A stretch of DNA of 64,000 bases from Shewanella halotolerans. GTDB taxonomy: Bacteria > Pseudomonadota > Gammaproteobacteria > Enterobacterales > Shewanellaceae. Position numbers and translations under genes: made by a program. The first letter of the stretch is position 1. Every line of letters begins with the position of its first letter. The notes under the pieces were generated by a model. That model had not been told where the DNA came from. It was given only the letters and a program-made list of their open reading frames with translations, and ran no database searches. This document shows positions 25,607 through 34,895 of the stretch, one piece after another. The stretch covers positions 2,914,001-2,978,000 of the forward strand of contig NZ_CP080417.1 in NCBI RefSeq assembly GCF_019457535.1, written 5' to 3'.

Positions 25607-27421
25607 ATGTCGAAAATTATAACAAGAAGAAAATATCTCGGCGTCGGCTTCATCATACTCCTAGGCCTCGCCTTTACCCTACGGGTCGCCTACTGGTTCC
25701 ATCTGGAACATGGCTATGAGATGACGCGGCAACAATCCAACGCCCAGATGAAGGAGCTGCTGAGCTTCCTCTCGGGCTCTCTAAGTCGCTATGAGAGCAT
25801 CCCCCATGTGCTCTCCACCAACCCGCTGCTGGCCAGTGCCCTGTTAAAACAGGACGATCCCGATACCATCACGCCGCTCAATCGCTATCTGGAGGAGATC
25901 CAGAGCATCACAGAGGCGCTGGATATCTATCTGGTCAATATCGACGGCGATGCCATCGCCGCCAGCAACTGGCAGCAGAGCTACTCCTTTATCGGCAAGA
26001 ATTACGCCTTCAGACCCTATTTCAAGGATGCCATCGAGGGCAAGATGGGCCGCTATTTCGCCGTCGGCACCAGCTCGAACAAACGCGGTTATTACTTCTC
26101 CTATCCCATCTATAGCCACGGCTATCCGGTTACCCCCAGCCAGGGCGAGGCCAAGGTGTTAGGGGCGATAGTAGTCAAGGTCGATGTTACCGAGATAGAG
26201 CAGCAGAGCACGGGCATGGCCAGGGGCAGCAACTATGAGTTCGCCATCAGCGACCCGGACCATATTATCTTCCTCTCCAGCCGACCTGAATGGCGCCTCA
26301 CCGCGCTGACGCCTGTGACTCATCAGCTCAAGCAGCGCATCGAATCCTCGAGACGCTACGCCAACCGCGAGATCAGTCCGCTGGCGATCGAGCCCCCCTT
26401 TGCCCCATCCCTAGCGGCAGACTATCAGATCTATCAGATAGGCGATGACAAGCGCGGCGCCGAGTTTATGGATAACGCCGCCTACATGAGTGACGCGGGC
26501 TGGCAGGTGCATATCCTCTCGCCCATGACACCCATCTACCGCTCGCTGCCGCCACTGCTCCTGCTCTATGGCGCCCTCTATCTGCTGTGCGCGCTGGCAC
26601 TGTTATTCGCCATCGAGAAGCGTAAGAACACCCGCCGCATGCAACAAGCCCATGAGCAATTAGAACAAAGAGTCAAGGAGCGCACCCAGGCGCTGGAGAC
26701 CAGTCACCAACAGCTCAAAGAGGCCCAGGATGAGTTGATCCAGGCCGCCAAGCTGACTGTGATCGGCAGCCTGTCGGCCAGCATCAACCATGAGATCAAC
26801 CAGCCGCTGGCGGCGATTCGCAGCTATGCACAGAACACCCAGACCCTGCTCTCCCGCGCCAAGTGGGACGATGTCTCCAGCAACATAATGACCATCATAG
26901 AGCTCACCGACCGTCTGGCGGCCATAGTTTCGCAATTTAAGAGCTTTACCCGTAAGAGCCAGGGCAACGACAAGGCGATTAGCGTGGCGCAGTGCATCAG
27001 GGATGCGCTGACCATAGTCCAGCCCGAGGTGGACAAACAGGGGATAGATCTGGTGCTCAACAACACTGAGTGTCAGACGCTGCTCTGGGGCGACCCGATT
27101 AGGCTACAGCAGGTGCTGATCAACCTGATGAGCAATGCCATGGTGGCCATGCGTGCCAGCAACCCGAAACAGCTGATCATAGGCGTGGTGGTGAGCAATC
27201 GGCTGGAGATCACCATAGAAGATACAGGCACTGGCATAGACGAGAGCCAGATGCAGAAGATCTTCGACCCCTACTACACCAGCTCGCGTCAGGGGCTGGG
27301 CTTGGGGCTGTCGATCTCCCGGCGTATCGTCGAGGCGATGCAGGGTAAGATAAGCGTTGCCAACCGCCAACAGGGCGGCGCCATCTTCCAGATCACCTTG
27401 CCCATTCATGCAGTAGGATAA
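25607..27421 (+). CDS. dctB: C4-dicarboxylate sensor histidine kinase DctB
   Basis: DctB senses dicarboxylates in the periplasm and phosphorylates DctD. Two membrane segments (about residues 12-32 and 315-338) bracket a large double-Cache-type sensor domain. A coiled coil (QAHEQLEQRVKERTQALETSHQ) follows, then the H-box GSLSASINHEINQPLAAIRSY, N-box LINLMSNAMVAM and G-boxes EDTGTGIDE and GLGLGLSISRRIVEAM. The open frame begins with TTG at 25520, but the dctM terminator lies inside that extension. The ATG at 25607 (or 25598) is therefore the real start. Confidence 0.92.
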   Translation: MSKIITRRKYLGVGFIILLGLAFTLRVAYWFHLEHGYEMTRQQSNAQMKELLSFLSGSLSRYESIPHVLSTNPLLASALLKQDDPDTITPLNRYLEEIQSITEALDIYLVNIDGDAIAASNWQQSYSFIGKNYAFRPYFKDAIEGKMGRYFAVGTSSNKRGYYFSYPIYSHGYPVTPSQGEAKVLGAIVVKVDVTEIEQQSTGMARGSNYEFAISDPDHIIFLSSRPEWRLTALTPVTHQLKQRIESSRRYANREISPLAIEPPFAPSLAADYQIYQIGDDKRGAEFMDNAAYMSDAGWQVHILSPMTPIYRSLPPLLLLYGALYLLCALALLFAIEKRKNTRRMQQAHEQLEQRVKERTQALETSHQQLKEAQDELIQAAKLTVIGSLSASINHEINQPLAAIRSYAQNTQTLLSRAKWDDVSSNIMTIIELTDRLAAIVSQFKSFTRKSQGNDKAISVAQCIRDALTIVQPEVDKQGIDLVLNNTECQTLLWGDPIRLQQVLINLMSNAMVAMRASNPKQLIIGVVVSNRLEITIEDTGTGIDESQMQKIFDPYYTSSRQGLGLGLSISRRIVEAMQGKISVANRQQGGAIFQITLPIHAVG

Positions 27422-27423
27422 CG

Positions 27424-28791
27424 ATGCAAAATCAAGTTTTTAATCAATACGACATCTTAATCGTCGATGACGAGCCCCTGATAGGCTCGGCGCTGGTACA
27501 GCTGTTTGAACTGGAATCCTACCGCGCCCTGGCCCTCACCGACGCCAAGCAGATTGGCCTCGGCCTGCCCGACAACTGGCCGGGCATAGTGATCTCAGAC
27601 GTCAACATGCCAGATATCGACGGCCTGTCGCTGATGCGCACCCTGCTGGCTCAGGACAAGGATATTCCCATAATCCTGCTGACCGGCCACGGTGATATCG
27701 CCATGGCGGTGCAGGCGCTGAAACAGGGGGCCTATGATTTTATCGAGAAACCCTTTAACAACGAGCACATGCTGGATATCGCAAAGCGGGCGCTGGAGAA
27801 ACGCGCCCTGACCCTGGAAAACCGCAGCCTGAAACGTGAGCTGGAATCCCAGAGCACCCCTGGGCCACGTATCCTGGGCCACAGCCCGGGGATCAAGCAG
27901 ATGCGCCACATCATCCACCAGGTGATCGATATGCCCGCCGATGTGTTGATCGAGGGCGAGACAGGCACGGGTAAGGAGCTGGTCGCCCGCTATCTGCACG
28001 ACCACAGCCCCAGAGCCGAAGCCAACTTCGTCGCCATCAACTGCGGCGCTATTCCCGAAACCATCATAGAGAGCGAGCTGTTTGGCGCCGAATCTGGCGC
28101 CTTCACCGGCGCCGATAAGACACGTATCGGCAAGTTCGAATATGCTAACGGCGGCACCCTGTTTCTCGACGAGATTGAGAGCACGCCGCTATCCTTGCAG
28201 GTTAAGCTGCTCAGGGTGTTGGAAGACAGAAAGGTGGAACGCCTCGGCTCCAACAAGAGCATAGACCTGGATATTCGCATCATTGCCGCCACTAAGGTGG
28301 ATCTCAAGAGTCTGTGCGACACGGGCGAGTTTCGCCAGGATCTCCTCTATCGCCTCAATCTGGTGACAGTGCCGATTCCGGCCCTCAGGGAGCGACGCGA
28401 AGATATCGGTCTTCTGTTTCTGCATTTCGCCCGGGTCGCCTCGGCCCGTTATCACAAGGCGCTGATCCCCTTGACGGCCGAATACACGGCCCAGCTGGTC
28501 TCCCACGACTGGCCCGGCAATGTCAGGGAGCTGCGCAATCTGGCCGAACGTTATGTTCTCTTAGGGCCAGAGGCGGCCTTTGCCACCTCACTGGGTCAGA
28601 GCAGTCAACTCAACGCCAACATGTCGCTGCAGCAGCGGGTGGAGTTTTTCGAGCGCCTGCTGATCGAAGAGGCGCTGAGTAACAACAAGGGCAGCATCAA
28701 GCTCACCATGGAGCAGCTGGAGCTGCCGCGCAAAACCCTCTATGACAAGATGCAGAAGTTCGGCCTCAACCGTAAGACCTTCATCAACTAG
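27424..28791 (+). CDS. dctD: Sigma54-dependent response regulator DctD
   Basis: DctD activates the sigma54 promoter of dctPQM when phosphorylated by DctB. The receiver spans residues 10-125 (IVDDEPLIG, phospho-Asp in VISDVNMPDIDG, Lys in EKPF). The AAA+ domain spans about 150-380: Walker A GETGTGKELVAR, the sigma54-contact loop ESGAFTGAD, Walker B GGTLFLDEIE, and SHDWPGNVRELRNL. A Fis-type helix-turn-helix (NNKGSIKLTMEQLELPRKTLYDKMQ) ends the protein. It starts two bases after the dctB stop. Confidence 0.95.
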   Translation: MQNQVFNQYDILIVDDEPLIGSALVQLFELESYRALALTDAKQIGLGLPDNWPGIVISDVNMPDIDGLSLMRTLLAQDKDIPIILLTGHGDIAMAVQALKQGAYDFIEKPFNNEHMLDIAKRALEKRALTLENRSLKRELESQSTPGPRILGHSPGIKQMRHIIHQVIDMPADVLIEGETGTGKELVARYLHDHSPRAEANFVAINCGAIPETIIESELFGAESGAFTGADKTRIGKFEYANGGTLFLDEIESTPLSLQVKLLRVLEDRKVERLGSNKSIDLDIRIIAATKVDLKSLCDTGEFRQDLLYRLNLVTVPIPALRERREDIGLLFLHFARVASARYHKALIPLTAEYTAQLVSHDWPGNVRELRNLAERYVLLGPEAAFATSLGQSSQLNANMSLQQRVEFFERLLIEEALSNNKGSIKLTMEQLELPRKTLYDKMQKFGLNRKTFIN

Positions 28792-28806
28792 TGGCAGCCC
28801 TAGGCG

Positions 28807-30024
28807 TTAGCTCGCCGCATCTAACAGCGGAGTGCGCGGCCTATGGGTGCGCTGCAGCATCACCACCAAGAAGATCACACCGCTAAGCAGGGTCAGGCTG
28901 CCAGCCACCACGCCGCTCCAGCCCCAATGCTGCCAGAAGGGCAAGAGGAAAGGGCCGCCCAGCGCCGCCCCCAGATAGTAACTACACAGGTAGAGCGCCG
29001 TGGCCTTCGCCCTGTGCTGCTGGGCGCGCTGGGCTACCCAGGCATTACAGACGCTGTGGAAGGTGAAGAAGCCAAAGCTCGACAGCAGAAAACCTATGAC
29101 GATGGCGCTGCTGGTATCCCCCAGGGTCACCAGACTACCGACGCACATCATCACCGCCGACAGGATAAACAGCGGCTGACGTCCCAGGCGGGTCACCCAC
29201 TTGGCGGAGCGAAACGAGGCGTAGGTGCCGCTCAGATAACAGAGGAAGATAAGGGTGACCTGAAACTTGCCCCAATGAAACGGCTCCTGCATCAGGTGCA
29301 GCTGGATATAGCTAAACTGATTGACCATCACCATGAAGGCCAGCGCCCCCAAGAGGTAGAGCTTCACCAGGGTGGCATCGCCAAGGTGCAGGCCAAAGCC
29401 CTTGAGATCGGCGAGGCCAAAACCGCTCTTGTGTTGACGGCGACGGATCCGCACCCGGTCGAGTCGCGGCAATAACAGTAACACGCCCACCACGCCAGCA
29501 AGGGTCAAGACACTCACCAGCCCCATGGCCTCTACCCAGGTCAGATACTCTGTCATCAGACCGCCGAGCAGGCGCCCGGCGATGCCTCCCAGGCTGTTGG
29601 CGCCGATATAGATGGCCCCCGCCTTAAGCAGCACGCTGGTATCGAGCAGATCCTTAAAATAAGCCATGGCGATGGCGGGCACCGCCGCCAGCAGTATCCC
29701 CTGAAACAAACGCACCGCCACCAACGCCGAGAAATCCTGCACCCAGATCAACATGAGATCCGCCACCACAAGTAGCGCCAGGCTCCAGAGCAGCGGCTTA
29801 CGCCTGCCTAGCTTGTCAGACAGGGTGGCATAGAAGAGCAGCGCGAAGGCCATGGAGAAGCTGGTCACAGACAACAACAGGGTGGCGTGGGCCGGCGACA
29901 CGCTAAAACTGGTCGCGATCAGCGGCAACATCCCCTGCACCATATACAGGTTGATGTAGATCACCACGGAGGCCAGAGAAAGGCCCCAGATCAGACGAAG
30001 TTGTAGTGGACGGCTGGCGGTCAT
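28807..30024 (-). CDS. MFS transporter, YnfM-like
   Basis: A twelve-segment MFS carrier with the motif ATLSDKLGRRKPLLW between segments 2 and 3. The start LYMVQGMLPLIATSFSVSPAHATLLLSVTSFSMAFALL resembles the E. coli YnfM group of putative arabinose/drug exporters. The substrate is unknown. The frame extends to a GTG at 30054; the ATG at 30024 is the likelier start. It is divergent from the LysR gene at 30225, and the shared gap holds a LysR-type operator. Confidence 0.85.
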   Translation of the reverse strand: MTASRPLQLRLIWGLSLASVVIYINLYMVQGMLPLIATSFSVSPAHATLLLSVTSFSMAFALLFYATLSDKLGRRKPLLWSLALLVVADLMLIWVQDFSALVAVRLFQGILLAAVPAIAMAYFKDLLDTSVLLKAGAIYIGANSLGGIAGRLLGGLMTEYLTWVEAMGLVSVLTLAGVVGVLLLLPRLDRVRIRRRQHKSGFGLADLKGFGLHLGDATLVKLYLLGALAFMVMVNQFSYIQLHLMQEPFHWGKFQVTLIFLCYLSGTYASFRSAKWVTRLGRQPLFILSAVMMCVGSLVTLGDTSSAIVIGFLLSSFGFFTFHSVCNAWVAQRAQQHRAKATALYLCSYYLGAALGGPFLLPFWQHWGWSGVVAGSLTLLSGVIFLVVMLQRTHRPRTPLLDAAS

Positions 30025-30105
30025 GTTGTCGCGCTCAATAGGATAGATAGACACAGGCTAGCACCGGCGCTAACATAACAAAAATAGATTATACATATGA
30101 TGTCG

Positions 30106-30120
30106 ATAACAACTTGTTAT
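30106..30120. promoter_or_regulatory. LysR-type operator (T-N11-A dyad)
   Basis: ATAACAA-C-TTGTTAT is a perfect seven-base dyad that contains the T-N11-A core of LysR operators (T 30107, A 30119). It lies between the divergent MFS and lysR genes, about 80 and 105 bases from their starts. Confidence 0.6.
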
Positions 30121-30224
30121 AGACAATTCCGATGACCAAAGCTTGAAAACAATCTGCTAAAAAGCGCTTAAGACAATGGTGCTAACTCAGCGTGATAGAA
30201 AAATGCGAGAAGGTGGGATGAAAG

Positions 30225-31115
30225 ATGGATATCAAACAGCTTAGGCAGTTCGAGGCGCTGGCGACCAAGGGCAGCTTTACCCTGGCGGCCAAACAGCTCA
30301 ACCTCGCCCAGCCCGCCCTGAGTCAGGGGATAAAACGCCTCGAAGAATCCCTCGGGGTCACGCTCGTCAACCGTAACAAACACTATCGCGGTCAAGATGG
30401 CAGCCGCCTCACCCTCACCGCCGAAGGCGAGGCGCTGGCGCAACATGCCAGGCTGATCCTCAAGCAGGTCAAACAGGCAGAGGCCCATATTAAATCTATG
30501 GCCAATCTCACCAAGGGCGAGGTGCGCATCGCGGTGCCCGGCATGCTGGGCTCCTACTACCTGCCCTCTCGCTTGATGGCCTTCAGGCACAGGTATCCAG
30601 ATCTCAAGCTCTCCCTGTTCGAGGGCGGTACCCGAGACAGTCTGCGCATGTTGCAAAACGAAGAGGTGGATATCGCCATCATCACGGGCCAGGATCTGCA
30701 GCCTAATTTCGACAGTCATCTGCTGCTCAGAGAGCAGATGGTGGTGGCCGTGGGAGAAGATCACCCCTTGGCGGAGCACAAAGGGATCACCCTGGAGCAG
30801 TTTTTCGAGCAGGAGCTGGTGATGTTTAAACCCGGCTATTTCCACCGCGAGTGGATGCTGTCTCAGGCCAAGGCATTGGATCTCGAGGTGAATATTGCCT
30901 TCGAGACTAACCTTATCAACCTGATCAAACAGGTGGTCGCCCAAGGATTTGCCATCACCAGCGTGCTGGAGATGGTGATCGAGGCCAGGGATCCTATCCG
31001 CGCCATCCCCTTCTCACCTGCGGTGCATCTGGATTTGCATATCGCCTGGAATAGAGAACGCCCCATCGGCCTTGCCGACAGGGCGTTTGTCGAGTTCTTG
31101 ATGAATAACCCTTAG
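30225..31115 (+). CDS. LysR-family transcriptional regulator
   Basis: The N-terminal winged helix-turn-helix MDIKQLRQFEALATKGSFTLAAKQLNLAQPALSQGIKRLEESLGV is a textbook LysR domain. The effector-binding domain follows from about residue 90 to 296. The family length is normal. It most likely controls the divergently transcribed MFS carrier through the dyad between them. The co-inducer is unknown. Confidence 0.92.
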   Translation: MDIKQLRQFEALATKGSFTLAAKQLNLAQPALSQGIKRLEESLGVTLVNRNKHYRGQDGSRLTLTAEGEALAQHARLILKQVKQAEAHIKSMANLTKGEVRIAVPGMLGSYYLPSRLMAFRHRYPDLKLSLFEGGTRDSLRMLQNEEVDIAIITGQDLQPNFDSHLLLREQMVVAVGEDHPLAEHKGITLEQFFEQELVMFKPGYFHREWMLSQAKALDLEVNIAFETNLINLIKQVVAQGFAITSVLEMVIEARDPIRAIPFSPAVHLDLHIAWNRERPIGLADRAFVEFLMNNP

Positions 31116-31144
31116 CGGTATGCTAACGGCTTCATGAGACCAAT

Positions 31145-31789
31145 CTAACTGGCATCTGTCTGACGCTCGGGCGCCGCTAACTGGAAGGCCTCGAGCTTAT
31201 GGCAATTATCCCAGATACGGCGAATGTTGGGATAAGCGCTCAAGTCGACCTTGAAGCGATTGGCGTTATAGACCTGAGGGATCAGGCAGAGATCCGCCAG
31301 CGTCACCTCATCACCATAGCAGTAGGTACCGGCGTGCTTTTCCAGTTGCTTTTCAAACGCGCTAAAGCCCTGGTGGATCCAGTGATGGTACCAGGCGTTC
31401 TTGGCATCCTCATCGAGCTCAAGCGTGTTGGTGAGATACTGCAACACCTTGAGGTTATTCAGCGGATGCACCTCACAGGCGATAGAGAGTGCCATGGCGC
31501 GCACCTCGGCTCTCGCCTTGGGCTCTCTTGGCAGCATTATAACGCCGCCATACTGCTCATCGAGATATTCGATGATCGCCAGCGACTGAGACAAGACAAA
31601 TTCGTTGTCGCCCTCGATCAGGGTTGGCACCAACTCCTGGGGATTGAGCCCGGCATACTCAGGCAAGTGCTGCTCGCCGCCATTCTTCACCAGATGCACA
31701 GATTCGAGCTCTGCATCCAGTCCCTTCAAATTCAATGCGATACGCACCCGATAAGCGGCGCTGGAGCGCCAGTAGCCCAATAATTTCAT
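31145..31789 (-). CDS. maiA: Maleylacetoacetate isomerase
   Basis: This zeta-class glutathione transferase isomerises maleylacetoacetate to fumarylacetoacetate in tyrosine breakdown. The glutathione-site motif SSAAYRVRIALNLKG near the N-terminus (catalytic SSxxxRVR) and PEYAGLNPQELVPTL are diagnostic. The length of 214 residues is normal. The frame extends one codon to a GTG; the ATG at 31789 sits seven bases after AGGAG and is preferred. It lies 95 bases downstream of the fumarylacetoacetate hydrolase gene on the same strand. Confidence 0.93.
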   Translation of the reverse strand: MKLLGYWRSSAAYRVRIALNLKGLDAELESVHLVKNGGEQHLPEYAGLNPQELVPTLIEGDNEFVLSQSLAIIEYLDEQYGGVIMLPREPKARAEVRAMALSIACEVHPLNNLKVLQYLTNTLELDEDAKNAWYHHWIHQGFSAFEKQLEKHAGTYCYGDEVTLADLCLIPQVYNANRFKVDLSAYPNIRRIWDNCHKLEAFQLAAPERQTDAS

Positions 31790-31884
31790 CACACGGCTCC
31801 TTTTCTCTCTCCGCCCATTGCCCGGCGGCTGTTACAAAAACGGGGCAACCTTGGTCGCCCCGAAGTCTCAAAAGTTTTTGAGAA

Positions 31885-32871
31885 TTAACCTTTGTACTCA
31901 ACCACCTGCTGATCGATGGCACCAAAGATAGATTGCTCATTTTCATCCAGCATCTCGATACGCACGCGATCGCCGAAACGCATGAATGAGGTCGATGGCT
32001 TACCGTCGCTGATGGTCTCCAGCATACGGGTCTCGGCCAGACAGCTAGAGCCAGCGCTGCGATCATAGTTAGAGATGGTGCCCGAACCTATGATGGCGCC
32101 GGCGCCCAATGGACGAGTCTTGGTGAAATGGGCAATCAACTGACTGAAGTTAAAGGTCATGTCGATGCCACAGTTTGGCTTACCAAACAGCTCGTTGTTC
32201 AGATGGGTGATCAACGGCAGATGCACCTTAGACTCATGCCACTTGTCACCCAGCTCATCAGGGGTCACGGCGACAGGAGAGAAGCTGCTGGACGGCTTAG
32301 ACTGGAAGAAACCGAAGCCCTTGGCCAGCTCGGCTGGGATTAGGTTACGCAGCGACACATCGTTCACCAGCATCAGCAGCTTGATATGCTTCTCGGCCGA
32401 ATCAGCGTCTATGCCCATAGGCACGTCGTCGGTGATCACCGCCACCTCAGATTCAAAATCTATGCCCCACTCTTCGCTGGCCAGCTCGATATCCGCCTTA
32501 GGCGCGATAAAGCTGTCAGAACCGCCCTGATACACCAGAGGATCTGTCCAGAAGGTTTCTGGCATCTCGGCGCCGCGGGCCTTACGTACCAGCTCAACGT
32601 GGTTCACATAGGCGCTACCGTCCGCCCACTGATAGGCACGTGGCAGCGGTGACAGGCACTTGTTCTCGTCGAAGTCGACCGTGTTGTCTAGCACGCCTTG
32701 GTTAAGGGCATCATAAAGCTCTTGCAGTTGCGGCTGAAGCAGATCCCAGGCGTCGAGCAGCTGCTGCATGGTGTGCGCGATGGCCGGTACTGCAACAGCC
32801 TTGGTTAGATCTTTACTCACAAGCATCAGCTGACCGTCACGACGGCCGTTGTTATAACTTGCTAACTTCAT
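31885..32871 (-). CDS. fahA: Fumarylacetoacetate hydrolase
   Basis: The enzyme cleaves fumarylacetoacetate to fumarate and acetoacetate, the last step of tyrosine catabolism. Motifs of the FAH family are visible: a metal-site stretch DIELASEEWGIDFESEVAVITDDVPMG (acidic ligands), SLRNLIPAELAKGFGFFQSKPSSSFSPVAVTPDELG, and LGAGAIIGSGTISNYD. The ATG at 32871 has a perfect AAGGAG five bases upstream. It is the first gene of a fahA-maiA operon. A TyrR-like box lies about 150 bases upstream. Confidence 0.9.
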   Translation of the reverse strand: MKLASYNNGRRDGQLMLVSKDLTKAVAVPAIAHTMQQLLDAWDLLQPQLQELYDALNQGVLDNTVDFDENKCLSPLPRAYQWADGSAYVNHVELVRKARGAEMPETFWTDPLVYQGGSDSFIAPKADIELASEEWGIDFESEVAVITDDVPMGIDADSAEKHIKLLMLVNDVSLRNLIPAELAKGFGFFQSKPSSSFSPVAVTPDELGDKWHESKVHLPLITHLNNELFGKPNCGIDMTFNFSQLIAHFTKTRPLGAGAIIGSGTISNYDRSAGSSCLAETRMLETISDGKPSTSFMRFGDRVRIEMLDENEQSIFGAIDQQVVEYKG

Positions 32872-33021
32872 ACCCACTCCTTCCGAATTCTTCTCTTGCC
32901 AGACCTTAGGGGCGCGCCGCTAACGGGTCTGGGACTATCAATTTGGCATAGAAATACCCTATGCGCCTCAAGATAGGAATAGCGTGATACAAATCACACT
33001 CCTTCCCCTAACATTCAAATT

Positions 33022-33039
33022 TGTAAACAATTCATGACA
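33022..33039 (-). promoter_or_regulatory. Candidate TyrR box upstream of fahA
   Basis: TGTAAA-CAATTC-ATGACA matches the TyrR consensus TGTAAA-N6-TTTACA at 10 of 12 positions. It lies between tyrR and fahA and would let TyrR control fahA-maiA. Confidence 0.6.
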
Positions 33040-33048
33040 GGCAGCGAG

Positions 33049-33068
33049 AACCCCAAATTCATGGGGTT
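33049..33068 (-). terminator. Hairpin after tyrR
   Basis: Arms AACCCCA and TGGGGTT are perfect, with a six-base loop. It lies 50-70 bases past the tyrR stop codon. No T-run follows on the minus strand, so termination is uncertain. Confidence 0.4.
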
Positions 33069-33117
33069 TCGGCCTTGTTGCTGCCTAGAAAACCGTCTGC
33101 CAACTGGCAATAAGGTT

Positions 33118-34662
33118 TTACATCCCTTTTTGCTTGCTGATCTTATATTCCCTCAGCTTGTTGGCGATGGCCGTGTGAGACACCCCGAGTTTCTTCGCCA
33201 GCTGGCGGGTACTGGGGTACGCCGGATAGAGGCGTCTGAGCAGGCTCGCCTCAAACTGTTTCATCGCCTGATCCAGGCTGCCCTCAAACTGATGATCGAA
33301 ATAACCAAAGCCTTCGGCGTATGACGGTAATTTTAGCTGATCCACCGTCAGCTCCGCCGAGCCATCCCACATGGATACCGCACGGAAGATGGCGTTTTTC
33401 AGCTGACGCACGTTACCCGGCCAGGCATAGCCCAGCAGGTGCTCACGGCATGGGGCCGAAATGCGGCGAATGGGGATAGACAGCTGCTGACTGTAATGCT
33501 CGAGGAACATCTCGGTCAGGGGGATCACATCCACCTTGCGCTCGCGAAGCGACGGCATATGGAAGCTGAGCACATGGATGCGATAGTAGAGATCTTCGCG
33601 GAACTCACCGGTCTGGCATAGTTCGGCCAGATTCTTCTGGGTCGAGCAGATGATGCGCACGTCCGAGCGCACCTCCACATCGCCGCCCACCCGGCGGAAG
33701 GTGCCATCCTGCAACAGACGCAGCAGTTTGACCTGAGCCGCCTTGGACATCTCGGCAATCTCATCTAAGAAGACGGTGCCACCCTTGGCCTCCTCGAAGA
33801 AGCCACGCTTGACCACCTCACCACCGCTGACATAACCGAAGAGCTCCTCTTCGGCCGCGCTGTCTGGCATGGCAGCGCAGTTAATCGCGATAAAGGGATG
33901 CTCTCGACGCATGCTGGCATCGTGGCAGGCTCTGGCCATCAGCTCTTTGCCTGTGCCCGTCTCACCCGTGATCAACAGAGGCGCATCGAGCTGGGCCATG
34001 CGTCTGGCCTGCACCAACACCTCTTTCATCTTGTCGCTGACCGCCAGGACATTCTCAAACCCTGTGGTCTGATTCTGTAGGGCGTTAAACTGCTTGCCGA
34101 CCCGTGCGGGCGATTTGAGGGAGACTACGGCGCCCGCCAGTATGGTCTTGTCGTTCTCGTCGGGCAGATAGATGGGCAACATCTCGGCCAGGTATTCGCT
34201 TTGGCCTATGTTGACCCGTGTGGCCTGGGCCAACACCAACGGCTCGCTGAGCCAGCGGTTGAAGTTAAAGCCCTGCACCCAATGATTGAGGGGTTCGTCG
34301 AGCACCTCGTGCTCACCCATGTTGACCGTCATCAGCGCCGACTCGTTGACGATACGGATCCGCCCCTTAACATCAATGGAGAAGACAGAATCCGGCAGTG
34401 TCTTCAGCAAGGTCTTAAGCGCATAATGCTCCTGCTCGGAAGGCATGAAAGAGACAGTGCGCACGTCGTGCACCCCTTCCACCTTCCTGATTAACGGCAG
34501 CAGCTCACTGAGCACATCAAAGTTGACCTCAGCAAACTGCAGATAGAGAAATCCCTGGTTACTGGCATCGATAGCTATCAGGTTAATGCCATAGCCTTCG
34601 AGGATCACCAGAATGTCTTTTGCTAGACCCACGCGGTCGATGCAACTTACTTCTAAGCGCAT
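33118..34662 (-). CDS. tyrR: Aromatic amino acid regulator TyrR
   Basis: TyrR senses tyrosine and phenylalanine and controls aromatic amino acid genes. The N-terminal ACT-like domain starts MRLEVSCIDRVGLAKDILVIL. A PAS domain follows (about residues 80-190), then an AAA+ domain with Walker A GETGTGKELMARACH and Walker B GGTVFLDEIAEM, and a C-terminal helix-turn-helix (STRQLAKKLGVSHTAIANKLREY). The sigma54-contact GAFTGA loop is absent (GYVSGGEVVKRGFFEEA instead), as expected of TyrR, which works with sigma70. The 514 residues match E. coli TyrR. Confidence 0.96.
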   Translation of the reverse strand: MRLEVSCIDRVGLAKDILVILEGYGINLIAIDASNQGFLYLQFAEVNFDVLSELLPLIRKVEGVHDVRTVSFMPSEQEHYALKTLLKTLPDSVFSIDVKGRIRIVNESALMTVNMGEHEVLDEPLNHWVQGFNFNRWLSEPLVLAQATRVNIGQSEYLAEMLPIYLPDENDKTILAGAVVSLKSPARVGKQFNALQNQTTGFENVLAVSDKMKEVLVQARRMAQLDAPLLITGETGTGKELMARACHDASMRREHPFIAINCAAMPDSAAEEELFGYVSGGEVVKRGFFEEAKGGTVFLDEIAEMSKAAQVKLLRLLQDGTFRRVGGDVEVRSDVRIICSTQKNLAELCQTGEFREDLYYRIHVLSFHMPSLRERKVDVIPLTEMFLEHYSQQLSIPIRRISAPCREHLLGYAWPGNVRQLKNAIFRAVSMWDGSAELTVDQLKLPSYAEGFGYFDHQFEGSLDQAMKQFEASLLRRLYPAYPSTRQLAKKLGVSHTAIANKLREYKISKQKGM

Positions 34663-34805
34663 ACCCTTTCGTCCCTTTTTATATTTATTACTTCACGGTT
34701 TTTGGGATTATCGCGAGCATGGTTGCGTCTCATGCCAGAAAAAGTGTGACACGCCACGCAGAAATGCCGATAAAACGCCTATACGTTAGAGTGTAATGAG
34801 ATTTG

Positions 34806-34823
34806 TGGCAAGAGTTGTTTACA
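34806..34823 (-). promoter_or_regulatory. Candidate TyrR box upstream of tyrR
   Basis: TGGCAA-GAGTTG-TTTACA matches TGTAAA-N6-TTTACA at 10 of 12 positions, about 145 bases upstream of the tyrR start. It suggests autoregulation. Confidence 0.5.
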
Positions 34824-34842
34824 CCGGATTCGAAAAGCAACC

Positions 34843-34881
34843 AAAAAAACAGCGCCATAGCTAGGCTATGACGCTGTTTTT
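34843..34881 (-). terminator. Terminator of the phhA-phhB operon
   Basis: The hairpin AAAACAGCG-C-CATAG / CTATG-A-CGCTGTTTT ends in a long T-run on the minus strand, directly after the phhB stop codon. Confidence 0.88.
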
Positions 34882-34895
34882 AAATCAATTTTAAC

